Origin: Thiodiazotropha sp040506775
GTDB lineage: Bacteria > Pseudomonadota > Gammaproteobacteria > Chromatiales > Chromatiaceae
Length of the DNA stretch: 64,000 nucleotides
Assembly (NCBI GenBank): GCA_040506775.1
Contig: JBEVWC010000022.1
Coordinates: 56,464 to 120,463, forward strand
Direction: 5' to 3'
Below are positions 1 to 8,536 of this stretch, piece after piece. The notes below the pieces were generated by a model. It searched no databases, was not told the DNA's origin, and saw nothing but the letters and a program-made list of their open reading frames with translations. A program made the translations under genes and the position numbers. How positions within the stretch are numbered: the stretch's first letter is position 1; every line of letters starts with the position of its first letter.

Positions 1-19
1 ATAGGGTAATTCCCGGGGA

Positions 20-1024
20 TCACACGCTTTCATTGTGCTGTGCCTTTTGCATACGTTTTTGAAACCCCGCCTCGGTGGATTCAAACAGGGTTTTCCCCAA
101 AAAGGCGACTCGCAAGGCTCCTTCTTCCGGACAGGACGCAACACATTTCAGACACAGTGTGCAGTCTTCCGTCACCAGATTCACGGTTTTGATATCGTCG
201 GCGATCTCCACGATATCCATATCGCAAGCCCTGAAACAATCCCCGCAACGGGTGCACTTTTCACCGGTTTTGATCAATTTCAGGGCTGCGGCTTTTGAAA
301 ACAGAAAGTGCAAAGCACTGAACGGGCAGAAATAACAAAAAAAGCGTTTCTTGACAAAAGCCCCGACCAGAAACAACCCCAGCACCATGATGCCGAGACT
401 GGTGATGACCAAACCGCTGGTCGAAGAGAAGTCGAGATAGAACTGGGAGTAATCTCCCGTGAACAGGGGTACCAGCATACGTCCGGGGCAGATCTTGCAA
501 AACGGCATGGATAAACCCTGGGGCAGTTTATCAAGTCCGAACAACGGATTGCTGATGCCGATCGGTATCAGAATCAGCAATGCCAGCAGCACATACTTGA
601 TAATCTGAATGCGTTTTCGTGTCCGCCAGCGATACTCGGAATAGCGGACGCCCAAGCGTCGCCGCACACCGGTCATCCAATCCTGCAACGTCCCTAATGG
701 ACAGACAAAACCGCACCAGGCTTTGTTCAGCAGCGCAAACCAGAGAATGAAGACCACCAGTGAGATCAGGAACATCACACCGGCATAGCCCATGAAGCTC
801 TCAAATGAGTGATTCAGGTCATGCTGGAGGATACCCAGATAACAGACACCACCTCGACCCTCCGAATTGAAAACGCAGGCAAAGCTGGGCAACTTATCGC
901 CCAGATCGAATCCCACGAAACCACCATATACAAGCAGCACAAAGGCGACGATCTGAAAGCCGTTTCTGAAGGCTTTCAGATCACCCTGGTTGACCCGGTC
1001 CCTGAGACTTTTATCTTGTTTCAT
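20..1024 (-). CDS. NapH/CcoG-like 4Fe-4S polyferredoxin membrane protein
   Basis: Integral membrane iron-sulfur protein of about 334 residues, probably moving electrons between the membrane and a metal or periplasmic partner. About five hydrophobic segments alternate with the NosR/NapH/CcoG-type motifs WCGFVCP, CKICPG and FCYFCPF. A cytoplasmic tail carries two 4Fe-4S binding sets, CTRCGDCFRACD and CTLCLKCVASCP. The longer open frame begins upstream, but the ATG at 1024 has an AGGCGG-like ribosome site and lies 17 bp after the preceding stop, so I chose it. It is the last of three minus-strand genes after a TonB receptor. CcoG of this superfamily reduces Cu(II); whether this protein reduces an imported metal is inference. 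Confidence 0.8.
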   Translation of the reverse strand: MKQDKSLRDRVNQGDLKAFRNGFQIVAFVLLVYGGFVGFDLGDKLPSFACVFNSEGRGGVCYLGILQHDLNHSFESFMGYAGVMFLISLVVFILWFALLNKAWCGFVCPLGTLQDWMTGVRRRLGVRYSEYRWRTRKRIQIIKYVLLALLILIPIGISNPLFGLDKLPQGLSMPFCKICPGRMLVPLFTGDYSQFYLDFSSTSGLVITSLGIMVLGLFLVGAFVKKRFFCYFCPFSALHFLFSKAAALKLIKTGEKCTRCGDCFRACDMDIVEIADDIKTVNLVTEDCTLCLKCVASCPEEGALRVAFLGKTLFESTEAGFQKRMQKAQHNESV

Positions 1025-1041
1025 AGGGTGAATCCGCCTGC

Positions 1042-2010
1042 TCAAGTGCAGACCATCCGACGTCTTCTTATTCTCAGGCGATACAGGAATGTCGCAAATC
1101 CACTCAATAGAGCCACACCGATCAGTAACGCAAATGCGGGCAGTTTCGCAGCCCATTCCAGTGGGGAGGGACGAAAATCGATGGGGAGGCTCATCCGATA
1201 GTGAATCTGCTGATAGGGCTGGTTATTGAAGACCCCGGCCTCATCAATGCGTGTCTCCGCCACCAACAGAAGATATTGCTTCGCACCCCGTCGAGAGCCA
1301 CTCTCCCGATACTGGTAGCGGGGAATCTCAAAGGTGACCAGTCCCTGCTCATCCGATCCGAAGCGTGCACTCCAGCCGCTATCGCTGATGGTCTGCAGCG
1401 ACACAATGCTCAGCGGTTTCTGACGATGATAAACCTTGGCGCGAATCCGGTCGCCCGAGTAAATACAACAGGAGACATGATGATCCTGCAATGGTTTTTG
1501 CAGCACCACTTCGAATGGCACTGCCGGCACCGGGTCACGGCCATACTTGGATTCGTTGGTGCGACCGCGGATCTCTTTCAGGAGCGATTCCTGAATATCA
1601 CCCTGCCGATTGTAGAACCGGTATTTGCTCAGCCCCACCTCAAGGGTGTCACCGTCCACATAGCGCTCTTCGAGGTAGACCCAATGGTGACCCTTGTGCG
1701 GGGTCGTGAACAAAATACGATCTTCGATCACCTCGGCATCGACCCAGCCGCCGGAGGTATCGACCACACCCGCGGTGCGTTCGACCTGCCGGACGGACGG
1801 ATCCTGGGATCCACGCGGATCGGCGAACTCACCCTGATGGATATACACCACCTTGTCCGCCCCATCGACCTCCGCGGCAGAACCCTTTGACGGCCGGTCA
1901 TCGATCCATAACTCAGTCGCGGCACTCTGACCGGTAATGAGCATCAACAGGATCAAGATCCCCAGAGACATGCCTGCATTACACCGTTTTTCAGGCCGAT
2001 GACTTTTCAT
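1042..2010 (-). CDS. Periplasmic membrane-anchored protein, DUF4198-like, receptor partner
   Basis: 322-residue protein that I do not recognise with certainty. It has an N-terminal signal or anchor segment (about residues 13-32), a beta-rich exported region, and one C-terminal membrane helix (about 290-312) followed by a basic RLRIRRRR tail, so most of it should face the periplasm. The pattern (short strands, a CCIYSGDRIRAKV stretch, late Y-rich strands) resembles DUF4198/NikM-like proteins found beside metal transporters. That match is by general look only. It starts 34 bp after the TonB receptor stop and ends 17 bp before the polyferredoxin gene, so the three are probably one operon handling one substrate. 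Confidence 0.6.
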   Translation of the reverse strand: MKSHRPEKRCNAGMSLGILILLMLITGQSAATELWIDDRPSKGSAAEVDGADKVVYIHQGEFADPRGSQDPSVRQVERTAGVVDTSGGWVDAEVIEDRILFTTPHKGHHWVYLEERYVDGDTLEVGLSKYRFYNRQGDIQESLLKEIRGRTNESKYGRDPVPAVPFEVVLQKPLQDHHVSCCIYSGDRIRAKVYHRQKPLSIVSLQTISDSGWSARFGSDEQGLVTFEIPRYQYRESGSRRGAKQYLLLVAETRIDEAGVFNNQPYQQIHYRMSLPIDFRPSPLEWAAKLPAFALLIGVALLSGFATFLYRLRIRRRRMVCT

Positions 2011-2044
2011 TGTTCAGCGCTCTGTTGAGACATCCGACGAACGC

Positions 2045-4237
2045 TCAATAACGAACGCTCACACCGAGGTTGAAACTGCGTTCATCCGCTTTCGACGATC
2101 CCTGGTAATACTCCCGGTCGAGCATGTTTGAAATCGCGAAACTCGCGGTCATCGCGTCATTAAACCGGTAGTTCAATTTGGAATTGAGGGTGAAGTAGGC
2201 GTCATAGGAACCTGGCACACCTTGCTGATCATCCGTGTTGTCATCGCGGCTGTACATTTCACCGACATACGTGCCGATCAGTGAGCCTGACCAGTCACCC
2301 AGTCTGCCTTCCATGCCGATATTCGCGAGGCGTTTGGGTTGCAGCGGAATCTGCTGGCCTTCCGACTCGGGACGTACGGAGTTTTCGGTGATCTCTGTAC
2401 TGACCCAGGTGGCGTTCACAAAGGTATCGATGGACGGGGTCAGGGCATGGCGCAACTCGAGATCCAACCCTTTGGTGCGTGCCTCACCGGCATTGAGTTT
2501 GGTGCGATCCGATCCGCTGGTGGTCGAGTAGATCAGATCTGAGAACCGGCTGCAGTAAACCGTGCCCCGCAGCCGGGTATCCGAACCCAGGCGCTGATCG
2601 ACGGAAAACTCCGCGGTAGTCACCTGTTCCGGATCCAGATCCGGGTTGGACCAGTAGATCGTGCTGGTGCCGAAGGTGGAGTACATATCCGACAGATTGG
2701 GTGCGCGAAACGCCCGACCCAGCGCACCTTTGAGCACCGTCACCTTGCTCAGTTCATAGACCATGGAGAGTTTAGGACTGAAGGCGGAACTCGAGCGACT
2801 GTCGTAGTGGTTCAAGCTGTCGTTGATATAGATATCGCCCTCGGTCGACCAATGGTCATATCGGGCGCCGAGATAGGCGGTCAGTCGGGAGCTTAGGTCG
2901 TACTCGTCCTGAAGGTATACCGCATACAGCGTTGACTCACCCCTCGCATAGTCACTCCGGACGCCTTTGTCATCTTCTTCCCGCCAGTTATCCAGGGCAT
3001 ATACCTGCTTATGCAGACGATCCCGGTTCGCCGACGCGCCCAGCACGAGATAGTGACTCTCGCCCGCGAAAGTTCCCAGATGAACATCCGCATTCAACGA
3101 ATTGGCGGGAATATCGCTGAGTTTTCCGGAACCTTCCGTGTCCGTCGGGTTGGAGTTGATGGAGGTGTACCAGTAGGCATTGTTCTGATAGCTGAGACTA
3201 CCCTTCACATCGGCCTGTTCGCTCAGTTCACGGGAGTAGTTCACCGAGTAGCGCTTCACCTCTTCGCCATTGCTGGTACCCAGAAAATCGGTGGCCCGGA
3301 TGGTCGTGGAGGACCCGTCGATTTCCGCGCTACCGGAGTTGAATGTCGCACCATCGGCACGCAGGTAACTCTCTCCGTCCGATGGGTTGGAATCCGTATC
3401 CAGAAAAGTGGTGGAGAAGATCCACTGGCTCACTTCGGATGGGTTGATATAGAGCCGGGCGGTAACATTGTCCTGTTCCCAGGACTGGGCACCTTTGTCA
3501 CCCACGATGTAGGTGGTTCCACCGGTCGAGGTCCCCACTTGCTCCCAGCCTGTCACCGGGGTGCCGCCACTGCTGCTGGGACTCTTGGTCACATAGGTAT
3601 CGACATAACCATCCGACTCCTTGTGCCCGTATGAGAGACTCAGCCCGATACCGGAATCCAATTTGTCCTGATACCCCAGGGACAGACTCCTGAAGTCATG
3701 CGAGCCGATTTCACCCTGAGCGCGCAGTTGGCGTTTCTCGGGGGCCTTGGTGATGATATTGATCACACCCGCCATACCCGCACCGCCGTAGAGTGAGGAA
3801 AATGGTCCCGGCACCACCTCAATCTGCTGGATTTCATCCATCGGCACGATGGACATGTTCACCCCCGCACTGAAGGCATTGTTCAGTGGCACCCCGTCGA
3901 GCAGCACCCCGGTGCGGTAGTATCCGGGCACCCCGCGCAGGGTGATCTGGTTCTGCCAGTTGCTCGGTTGACCACCGTCCAGACTTCGAATGAACACTCC
4001 GGGGACGCCCTGCAGGGCCTCGTCGATACGCTGTGCCTGACGGTTCTCGATTTCCCGGTCCGTTACCACCGTCACACTCGCCGGCGCCTCGGACTCAACT
4101 TTCTCAGAACGCGTGGCGGTGACCACCAGGGTCACGGGTTCCTCGACACGGTCATCCGCAAGACACATCTGGGGACCGCACAGACACACTGCGAGCAAGG
4201 TACGAGGAGGAAATGAGGGGAGATGCTTACGACTCAT
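2045..4237 (-). CDS. TonB-dependent outer-membrane receptor
   Basis: Outer-membrane active transporter of about 730 residues. The ATG at 4237 gives a signal peptide ending near MCLA-DD. A TonB-box-like stretch (EEPVTLVVTATR) precedes a plug domain with the usual ITLRGV, VLLDGVPL and EVVPGPFSSLYG segments. A 22-strand-type barrel follows and ends in ...LGVSVRY with a terminal aromatic. An upstream ATG at 4312 would add 25 polar residues before the signal peptide and is less likely; AGGA lies about 11 nt before the chosen start. First gene of a three-gene operon with a membrane polyferredoxin, which points to a metal, metallophore or corrinoid ligand. The ligand cannot be read from sequence. 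Confidence 0.9.
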   Translation of the reverse strand: MSRKHLPSFPPRTLLAVCLCGPQMCLADDRVEEPVTLVVTATRSEKVESEAPASVTVVTDREIENRQAQRIDEALQGVPGVFIRSLDGGQPSNWQNQITLRGVPGYYRTGVLLDGVPLNNAFSAGVNMSIVPMDEIQQIEVVPGPFSSLYGGAGMAGVINIITKAPEKRQLRAQGEIGSHDFRSLSLGYQDKLDSGIGLSLSYGHKESDGYVDTYVTKSPSSSGGTPVTGWEQVGTSTGGTTYIVGDKGAQSWEQDNVTARLYINPSEVSQWIFSTTFLDTDSNPSDGESYLRADGATFNSGSAEIDGSSTTIRATDFLGTSNGEEVKRYSVNYSRELSEQADVKGSLSYQNNAYWYTSINSNPTDTEGSGKLSDIPANSLNADVHLGTFAGESHYLVLGASANRDRLHKQVYALDNWREEDDKGVRSDYARGESTLYAVYLQDEYDLSSRLTAYLGARYDHWSTEGDIYINDSLNHYDSRSSSAFSPKLSMVYELSKVTVLKGALGRAFRAPNLSDMYSTFGTSTIYWSNPDLDPEQVTTAEFSVDQRLGSDTRLRGTVYCSRFSDLIYSTTSGSDRTKLNAGEARTKGLDLELRHALTPSIDTFVNATWVSTEITENSVRPESEGQQIPLQPKRLANIGMEGRLGDWSGSLIGTYVGEMYSRDDNTDDQQGVPGSYDAYFTLNSKLNYRFNDAMTASFAISNMLDREYYQGSSKADERSFNLGVSVRY

Positions 4238-4356
4238 GATAGGGGTGTTCCTGTTTCGATTACTACCACGACGGAAATGCGGAACACCAAGCCAAGCCGT
4301 CTGATCCGACATCCAGTCAGATCCGGATGATATCTCAAAAAAATCAATAAAAACAA

Positions 4357-4372
4357 TGTGTTATATGACACA
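4357..4372. promoter_or_regulatory. CRP/FNR-like palindrome upstream of receptor operon
   Basis: TGTGTTATATGACACA has perfect 5-bp arms TGTGT/ACACA with a 6-bp spacer, the geometry of CRP-family operators (TGTGA-N6-TCACA). It lies 120 bp upstream of the receptor ATG and about 190 bp upstream of the divergent gene, so it could serve either. The regulator is unknown. Confidence 0.4.
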
Positions 4373-4385
4373 CTCGGAGCACGTC

Positions 4386-4402
4386 ATTTCACACACTGAA
4401 AT
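4386..4402. promoter_or_regulatory. Perfect 6-bp inverted repeat in divergent intergenic region
   Basis: ATTTCA-CACAC-TGAAAT is a perfect inverted repeat with a 5-bp spacer, 13 bp from the TGTGT/ACACA palindrome. Two dyads this close in a 323-bp divergent intergenic stretch (4238-4560) suggest an operator region. I see no clear -35/-10 pair there. Confidence 0.3.
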
Positions 4403-4560
4403 CGTGGTTATAGACGAGTTTTCAGGTACGCTCATCACCCACGACACGGCGAAGAGACACTTTCGCCTCTACCCGCCCATCCTGTTGGACATCAAGCCTT
4501 GACCTGATTACGGCTTTGGTTCAGTTTGTCCTGCCAGAATATCTGATCCTCGCAAATACC

Positions 4561-5658
4561 ATGACAGACTCATCCGATCACCACACCAACACCTCACCGC
4601 CAGACCCTCAATCAGCCGTTGATCGTTTTTGTGATGGCTGCAACTGTTCCCAGTCCATACTCAGCGTGTTCGCGGAACGATACGGATTGGATGAAGGCCT
4701 GGCGATGCGTATCTCCAGCGGCCTCGGTGGCGGCGTTGGACGCATGGGCCAGGTCTGCGGCACCCTGACCGGTGCGGCCCTGGTGCTGGGACTGGAGCAG
4801 GGACCCCGTACCCGCCTGGGCAAGACCGCAAAGGAAGCCACCTACAACAGCACCCGCTGGATTCAGGAACGCTTCATTGAACGCCACGGCAGCAGCCTCT
4901 GCCGGGAGTTGCTGGAGAAGGATCTGAGCATTGCCGAAGAGTATCAGCAGGCCCGGGCCGACGGGCTGTTCCAGTCCCGCTGTCCCCACTACGTGGAAAC
5001 CGTAGTGACCCTGCTCAATCAATTTTTCGAAGACAAGCACTCACGAATGAAACACAAAATTCTCGCCATGCTGGAACTCCAGGATGCCATGAACAGCCGC
5101 GTCAACATGAATTGGCGGGAAGCCGCCTACCCCTGGTACCGGGCCATCTGGACCGAGTGCGCGGAGATGCTCGACCACTACGGCTGGAAATGGTGGAAAC
5201 ATCAGAAACCGGACATGCCCCAGGTGCATCTGGAACTGGTCGATATCTGGCACTTTGCGCTCAGTGACCTGATTCTGCGCAACGACGGTCTGGAGCAGGC
5301 GGCGGAGCAGGCCCTTGAAGCACTCGAGCAACCCGCTCGTGGGGACGATTTCAGAAGCGCCATCGAACGTCTGGCAATGACTTCAATCCAGACACAGTCT
5401 GCGGACGTGGCCCTGTTTGCCCAGGTCATGCAGGCAGCGGAGCTCGATTTCGACACCCTGTTCAAAACCTATGTGGGCAAGAACGTGCTGAATTTTTTCC
5501 GTCAGGATCACGGTTACAAGGAGGGAACCTATATCAAGATCTGGGAGGGGCGTGAGGATAATGAATACCTGGCGGAAATTCTCGATCGGCTCGATGCCGA
5601 TGTGGAGGATTTCAACGACCAGGTGTACCACGCCCTGGAACAGGCCTATCCCGGATAA
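4561..5658 (+). CDS. C_GCAxxG_C_C redox domain fused to all-alpha dUTPase-like domain
   Basis: 365-residue two-domain protein. Residues about 20-145 match the C_GCAxxG_C_C family (DGCNCSQS, then GLGGGVGRMGQVCGTLTGA, with further Cys residues), a putative redox module seen near transporters and oxidoreductases. Residues about 160-365 match the dimeric all-alpha dUTPase/MazG superfamily: the metal-binding helices carry EMLDHYGWKWWK and ELVDIWHFALSD, with ED/N residues near GREDNEY. The family hydrolyses dUTP to dUMP. The fusion is unusual; no stop or frameshift separates the halves. A TTG start 45 bp upstream is possible, but the ATG at 4561 gives a more natural N-terminus. It is monocistronic, divergent from the receptor operon. 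Confidence 0.75.
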   Translation: MTDSSDHHTNTSPPDPQSAVDRFCDGCNCSQSILSVFAERYGLDEGLAMRISSGLGGGVGRMGQVCGTLTGAALVLGLEQGPRTRLGKTAKEATYNSTRWIQERFIERHGSSLCRELLEKDLSIAEEYQQARADGLFQSRCPHYVETVVTLLNQFFEDKHSRMKHKILAMLELQDAMNSRVNMNWREAAYPWYRAIWTECAEMLDHYGWKWWKHQKPDMPQVHLELVDIWHFALSDLILRNDGLEQAAEQALEALEQPARGDDFRSAIERLAMTSIQTQSADVALFAQVMQAAELDFDTLFKTYVGKNVLNFFRQDHGYKEGTYIKIWEGREDNEYLAEILDRLDADVEDFNDQVYHALEQAYPG

Positions 5659-5682
5659 GCGCCGCCTAAATCGATCCGTTTG

Positions 5683-6093
5683 TCACTCCGGCGGTATCAC
5701 CAACCCGGGTGGGGGCGGGGTGGGGGCGTTCTGGTGCATCAGCATATGCCAGCCTGCTGCGCTCCTGCGATAGATATTGCTGGCATAGACCCGGTGCGGC
5801 TCCGGCTGCTCAGGCATACTGACCCGCTCTTCCAGCAGATGGATCGACCAGTCGTCGGTTTCCACCCAGCTCATGTGAATCACCTCGATCTCCAGACCTT
5901 TTGCGGTCTCGAACAACTGTGACCAGGCCTGCTGGATACCGGCCCGACCCTGTATGGCGGGCATCATCGGCAGCAGGCAGATCACCTCTTCGCTGGCCTC
6001 CCAGACAGACATCAGGCTTTCGATATCCTGTGCTTCGATGGCGTCGTAATAGGCATCTTCCGCGTCTTGCGGCGTGGCGTAGGTTTGACTCAT
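5683..6093 (-). CDS. NTF2/SnoaL-like (DUF4440-type) small protein
   Basis: 136-residue cytosolic protein with the cone-shaped alpha+beta NTF2-like pattern: an N-terminal helix DAEDAYYDAIEAQDIESLMSV, a GRAGIQQAWSQLF helix, then alternating strands ending RSAAGWHMLMHQNA. Members are enzymes, binding domains or accessory proteins, so the role cannot be set from sequence. The tail has an odd run of prolines (TPPPPG). It is convergent with the dUTPase-like gene, 24 bp apart. Upstream lies a 266-bp gap before the chemoreceptor. Confidence 0.75.
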   Translation of the reverse strand: MSQTYATPQDAEDAYYDAIEAQDIESLMSVWEASEEVICLLPMMPAIQGRAGIQQAWSQLFETAKGLEIEVIHMSWVETDDWSIHLLEERVSMPEQPEPHRVYASNIYRRSAAGWHMLMHQNAPTPPPPGLVIPPE

Positions 6094-6156
6094 GCATTAC
6101 CCATTATTGTTGTGCTTGAAATACGTGATGGTAATTCTATGTTTTAAGCTGGATTC

Positions 6157-6183
6157 TAAAGGAAATCCTGGGCGTGCCGAAAT
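6157..6183 (+). promoter_or_regulatory. Sigma-28 (FliA)-like promoter for chemoreceptor
   Basis: TAAA, then exactly 15 bp, then GCCGAAAT, against the flagellar sigma-28 consensus TAAA-N15-GCCGATAA. It lies about 180 bp upstream of the methyl-accepting chemotaxis gene and on its strand. Many chemoreceptors are in the FliA regulon. The spacing match is exact; the last bases differ. Confidence 0.5.
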
Positions 6184-6359
6184 GAAAATTACCCAATGCA
6201 GGCCAAACTTCTGGAATAAAGCATAGCGTCAGGTATGACCGCCGTTACTTACGGAGTGACGGACCAGCCTGCCGGACGGCACGCAAAGGAAATACGTTTT
6301 TTGCCACAAACGCCTGATGTAATGACGGATTTCTGCAATTATCACTCTGAGGGACGATC

Positions 6360-8384
6360 ATGAGGCGAGTCAACGTGGGCGTCAAAATCGGCGCTGGATT
6401 CCTGACCCTGGTATTCGTACTGCTGGTAACCGGTGGCACCAGTTACTGGATCATTCGCAACCTGACCCAGTCCCTGTCCAACATCACCGGACCGGTGTGG
6501 GACGCCATGACCACCACGGAATCAGGTATCCGCTCGGTTCAAGAGGAACTGATCGCGGTGGACAGCATTCTGCTGGGTGGCAACGAGGACAATGCGGCGA
6601 TTCTCAAAGCTGAGCAGGAGGCCCAGTCCGCATTCGACCGGCTGGTCGCCAGCGGCCAGGTGGATGCCCAGGTACTCAATGAGCTGCAACAGCGGATGAG
6701 CGCCTTTTCCAGCAACCGCAGCAACCTCACCCAACGCCACCATGACTACCTGTCCCAGGAGCAGGCCCTGGACCAGAACAGTGCCGGTTTTCTCGACCTG
6801 CTGGTGGACGTGGAGCGCCTGTCCAGCGAGGAGATGCTGCGTCAGGACATGAATTCCGAGGAGAACCCCGACATCTCCGATGAGGAGGAACGGGATCGCT
6901 GGGCCTCCATCAACGCGGCCGGAGAGGCCAAGCTGGCAATACTCACACGCCTCGAACTCTATCGCCGCTTCAAGGAGGAGCCTGAGAACGGCGAGATTCT
7001 AAGCCGCATCGCCTTGATGTTCGACGATCTGTCCTATGCCATAGAAACCATTTCCGAAGACCCCCTGTTCGGGCAACCCCTGACCAATGGGGCCTTCACT
7101 GGGCAAGCGATGCACGCCGCACTGCACACTCTGACGGATCAGCATCGCTCGCTGCTCAAGGCCGTCATCGAGGATCATCGGCAGGTCAAGCAGGCCCGCC
7201 AGGACTACGCAGAGGCGGCGGATGCCCTGATGGAGATCGGGGATCAACTCAACCGGCAGATCCGCACCAAGGTGGCCGATGAAAAGTCGAGTCTCGGTGA
7301 TCTGGTGGATGCCGGATACCGGGTGCTCTGGATCGCCATAGCCCTGGGGGTGCTGGTCGCGGTTCCGGTATATCTGCTGACGGTACGGGCCATCGCCCGC
7401 CCCCTGAAGCAGATCCGCAATGAACTGGAGGCCATCTCCCAGGGTGACGGGGACCTGACCGTACAACTGAAGATCAAGAGTCAAGATGAGATTGGCGATC
7501 TGGCGCAGGCGTTTAACCGCTTCGTCGTCAAACTGCGCAACATGGTGGCCGGCATGCAAAGCTCAGCGCACCGGCTGGTGGAAACCTCGGCGCAGATTGC
7601 GGAGGTTGCGCAACGCACTGGAAAAGAGGTGGAAACCCAGCGACAGGAAGTGGAATCCGTGGCCACCGCGATCAATGAACTCTCCGCCAGCTTCCGGGAG
7701 GTGGCGGATAACACGACCCGTGCCGCTGACAGCGCGGGCGATGCGGACCAGGAGAGTAAGAACGGCAAGCGGGTAGTACTCGACATGGTCGATAAGATCC
7801 GCCAGGTCGCCAGTGAAGTCGATCGGGCCACGTCTGTGATCACCGGGCTGGGTGAACGCAGCCAGGCAATCGAGAGCGTCCTCGACGTGATTCGCGGGAT
7901 CTCTGAACAGACCAATCTGCTGGCCCTGAATGCGGCGATCGAGGCCGCGCGTGCCGGTGAACAGGGTCGAGGGTTCGCGGTAGTCGCGGACGAGGTCCGC
8001 AACCTGGCCGCCCGCACCTACGACTCGATCAGCGAAATACAGCAGATGATCGAACAACTGCAGAACGGAACCACGGATGCCATCCGGGTCATCGAGGATG
8101 CCCATCAACACGCCAATGCCAGCGTGGAGCCTGCCCAGCAGGCGAGTGACAGTCTCAGTCAGATCACCGACACCATGGCATCGATCTCACAGCTCAACCG
8201 GGAAATATCCACCGCCACCGATGCCCAGCACCAGACCGTGATGGGGGTGGATCAGAGTATCGTCAACATCAACCAGGTCGCCCTGCAGACATCGCACAGC
8301 ACCGAGGCCCTGCTCGACTCCACCCGGGCATTGCAGGGTCTGGCGAACGACCTCGAGTCCCACGTCGGACGTTTCAAGGTCTGA
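6360..8384 (+). CDS. Methyl-accepting chemotaxis protein
   Basis: 674-residue transmembrane chemoreceptor. A membrane helix at about 10-33 is followed by a large, mainly helical acidic periplasmic sensor domain (about 35-318), a second helix at about 320-342, a HAMP domain (about 343-397, PLKQIRNELEAISQGDGDLT) and the long cytoplasmic coiled coil. The signalling tip near residue 515 is canonical (EQTNLLALNAAIEAARAGEQ). There is no C-terminal CheR-tethering pentapeptide (the end is HVGRFKV). The ligand is unknown. It stands alone, with no che genes in the window, and a sigma-28-like promoter upstream fits flagellar co-regulation. Confidence 0.95.
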   Translation: MRRVNVGVKIGAGFLTLVFVLLVTGGTSYWIIRNLTQSLSNITGPVWDAMTTTESGIRSVQEELIAVDSILLGGNEDNAAILKAEQEAQSAFDRLVASGQVDAQVLNELQQRMSAFSSNRSNLTQRHHDYLSQEQALDQNSAGFLDLLVDVERLSSEEMLRQDMNSEENPDISDEEERDRWASINAAGEAKLAILTRLELYRRFKEEPENGEILSRIALMFDDLSYAIETISEDPLFGQPLTNGAFTGQAMHAALHTLTDQHRSLLKAVIEDHRQVKQARQDYAEAADALMEIGDQLNRQIRTKVADEKSSLGDLVDAGYRVLWIAIALGVLVAVPVYLLTVRAIARPLKQIRNELEAISQGDGDLTVQLKIKSQDEIGDLAQAFNRFVVKLRNMVAGMQSSAHRLVETSAQIAEVAQRTGKEVETQRQEVESVATAINELSASFREVADNTTRAADSAGDADQESKNGKRVVLDMVDKIRQVASEVDRATSVITGLGERSQAIESVLDVIRGISEQTNLLALNAAIEAARAGEQGRGFAVVADEVRNLAARTYDSISEIQQMIEQLQNGTTDAIRVIEDAHQHANASVEPAQQASDSLSQITDTMASISQLNREISTATDAQHQTVMGVDQSIVNINQVALQTSHSTEALLDSTRALQGLANDLESHVGRFKV

Positions 8385-8536
8385 CGCTCATCTGCCCGCG
8401 GGAATGGATCCATTGGGGTCCGTTCCCAAGACGGCTGTCCCCCCAGACAGGGCACGGATCGACTCTGGGCGGGTCTAACTCTGTGAATGGACCGGCCAAC
8501 AAAACACGGCTAAAACAGCGCAGACATCAGCAGGTC

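Noticed and set aside
3011..3634. Plus-strand frame inside the TonB receptor gene
   Set aside because: No ribosome site or recognisable sequence; the receptor reading is unambiguous.
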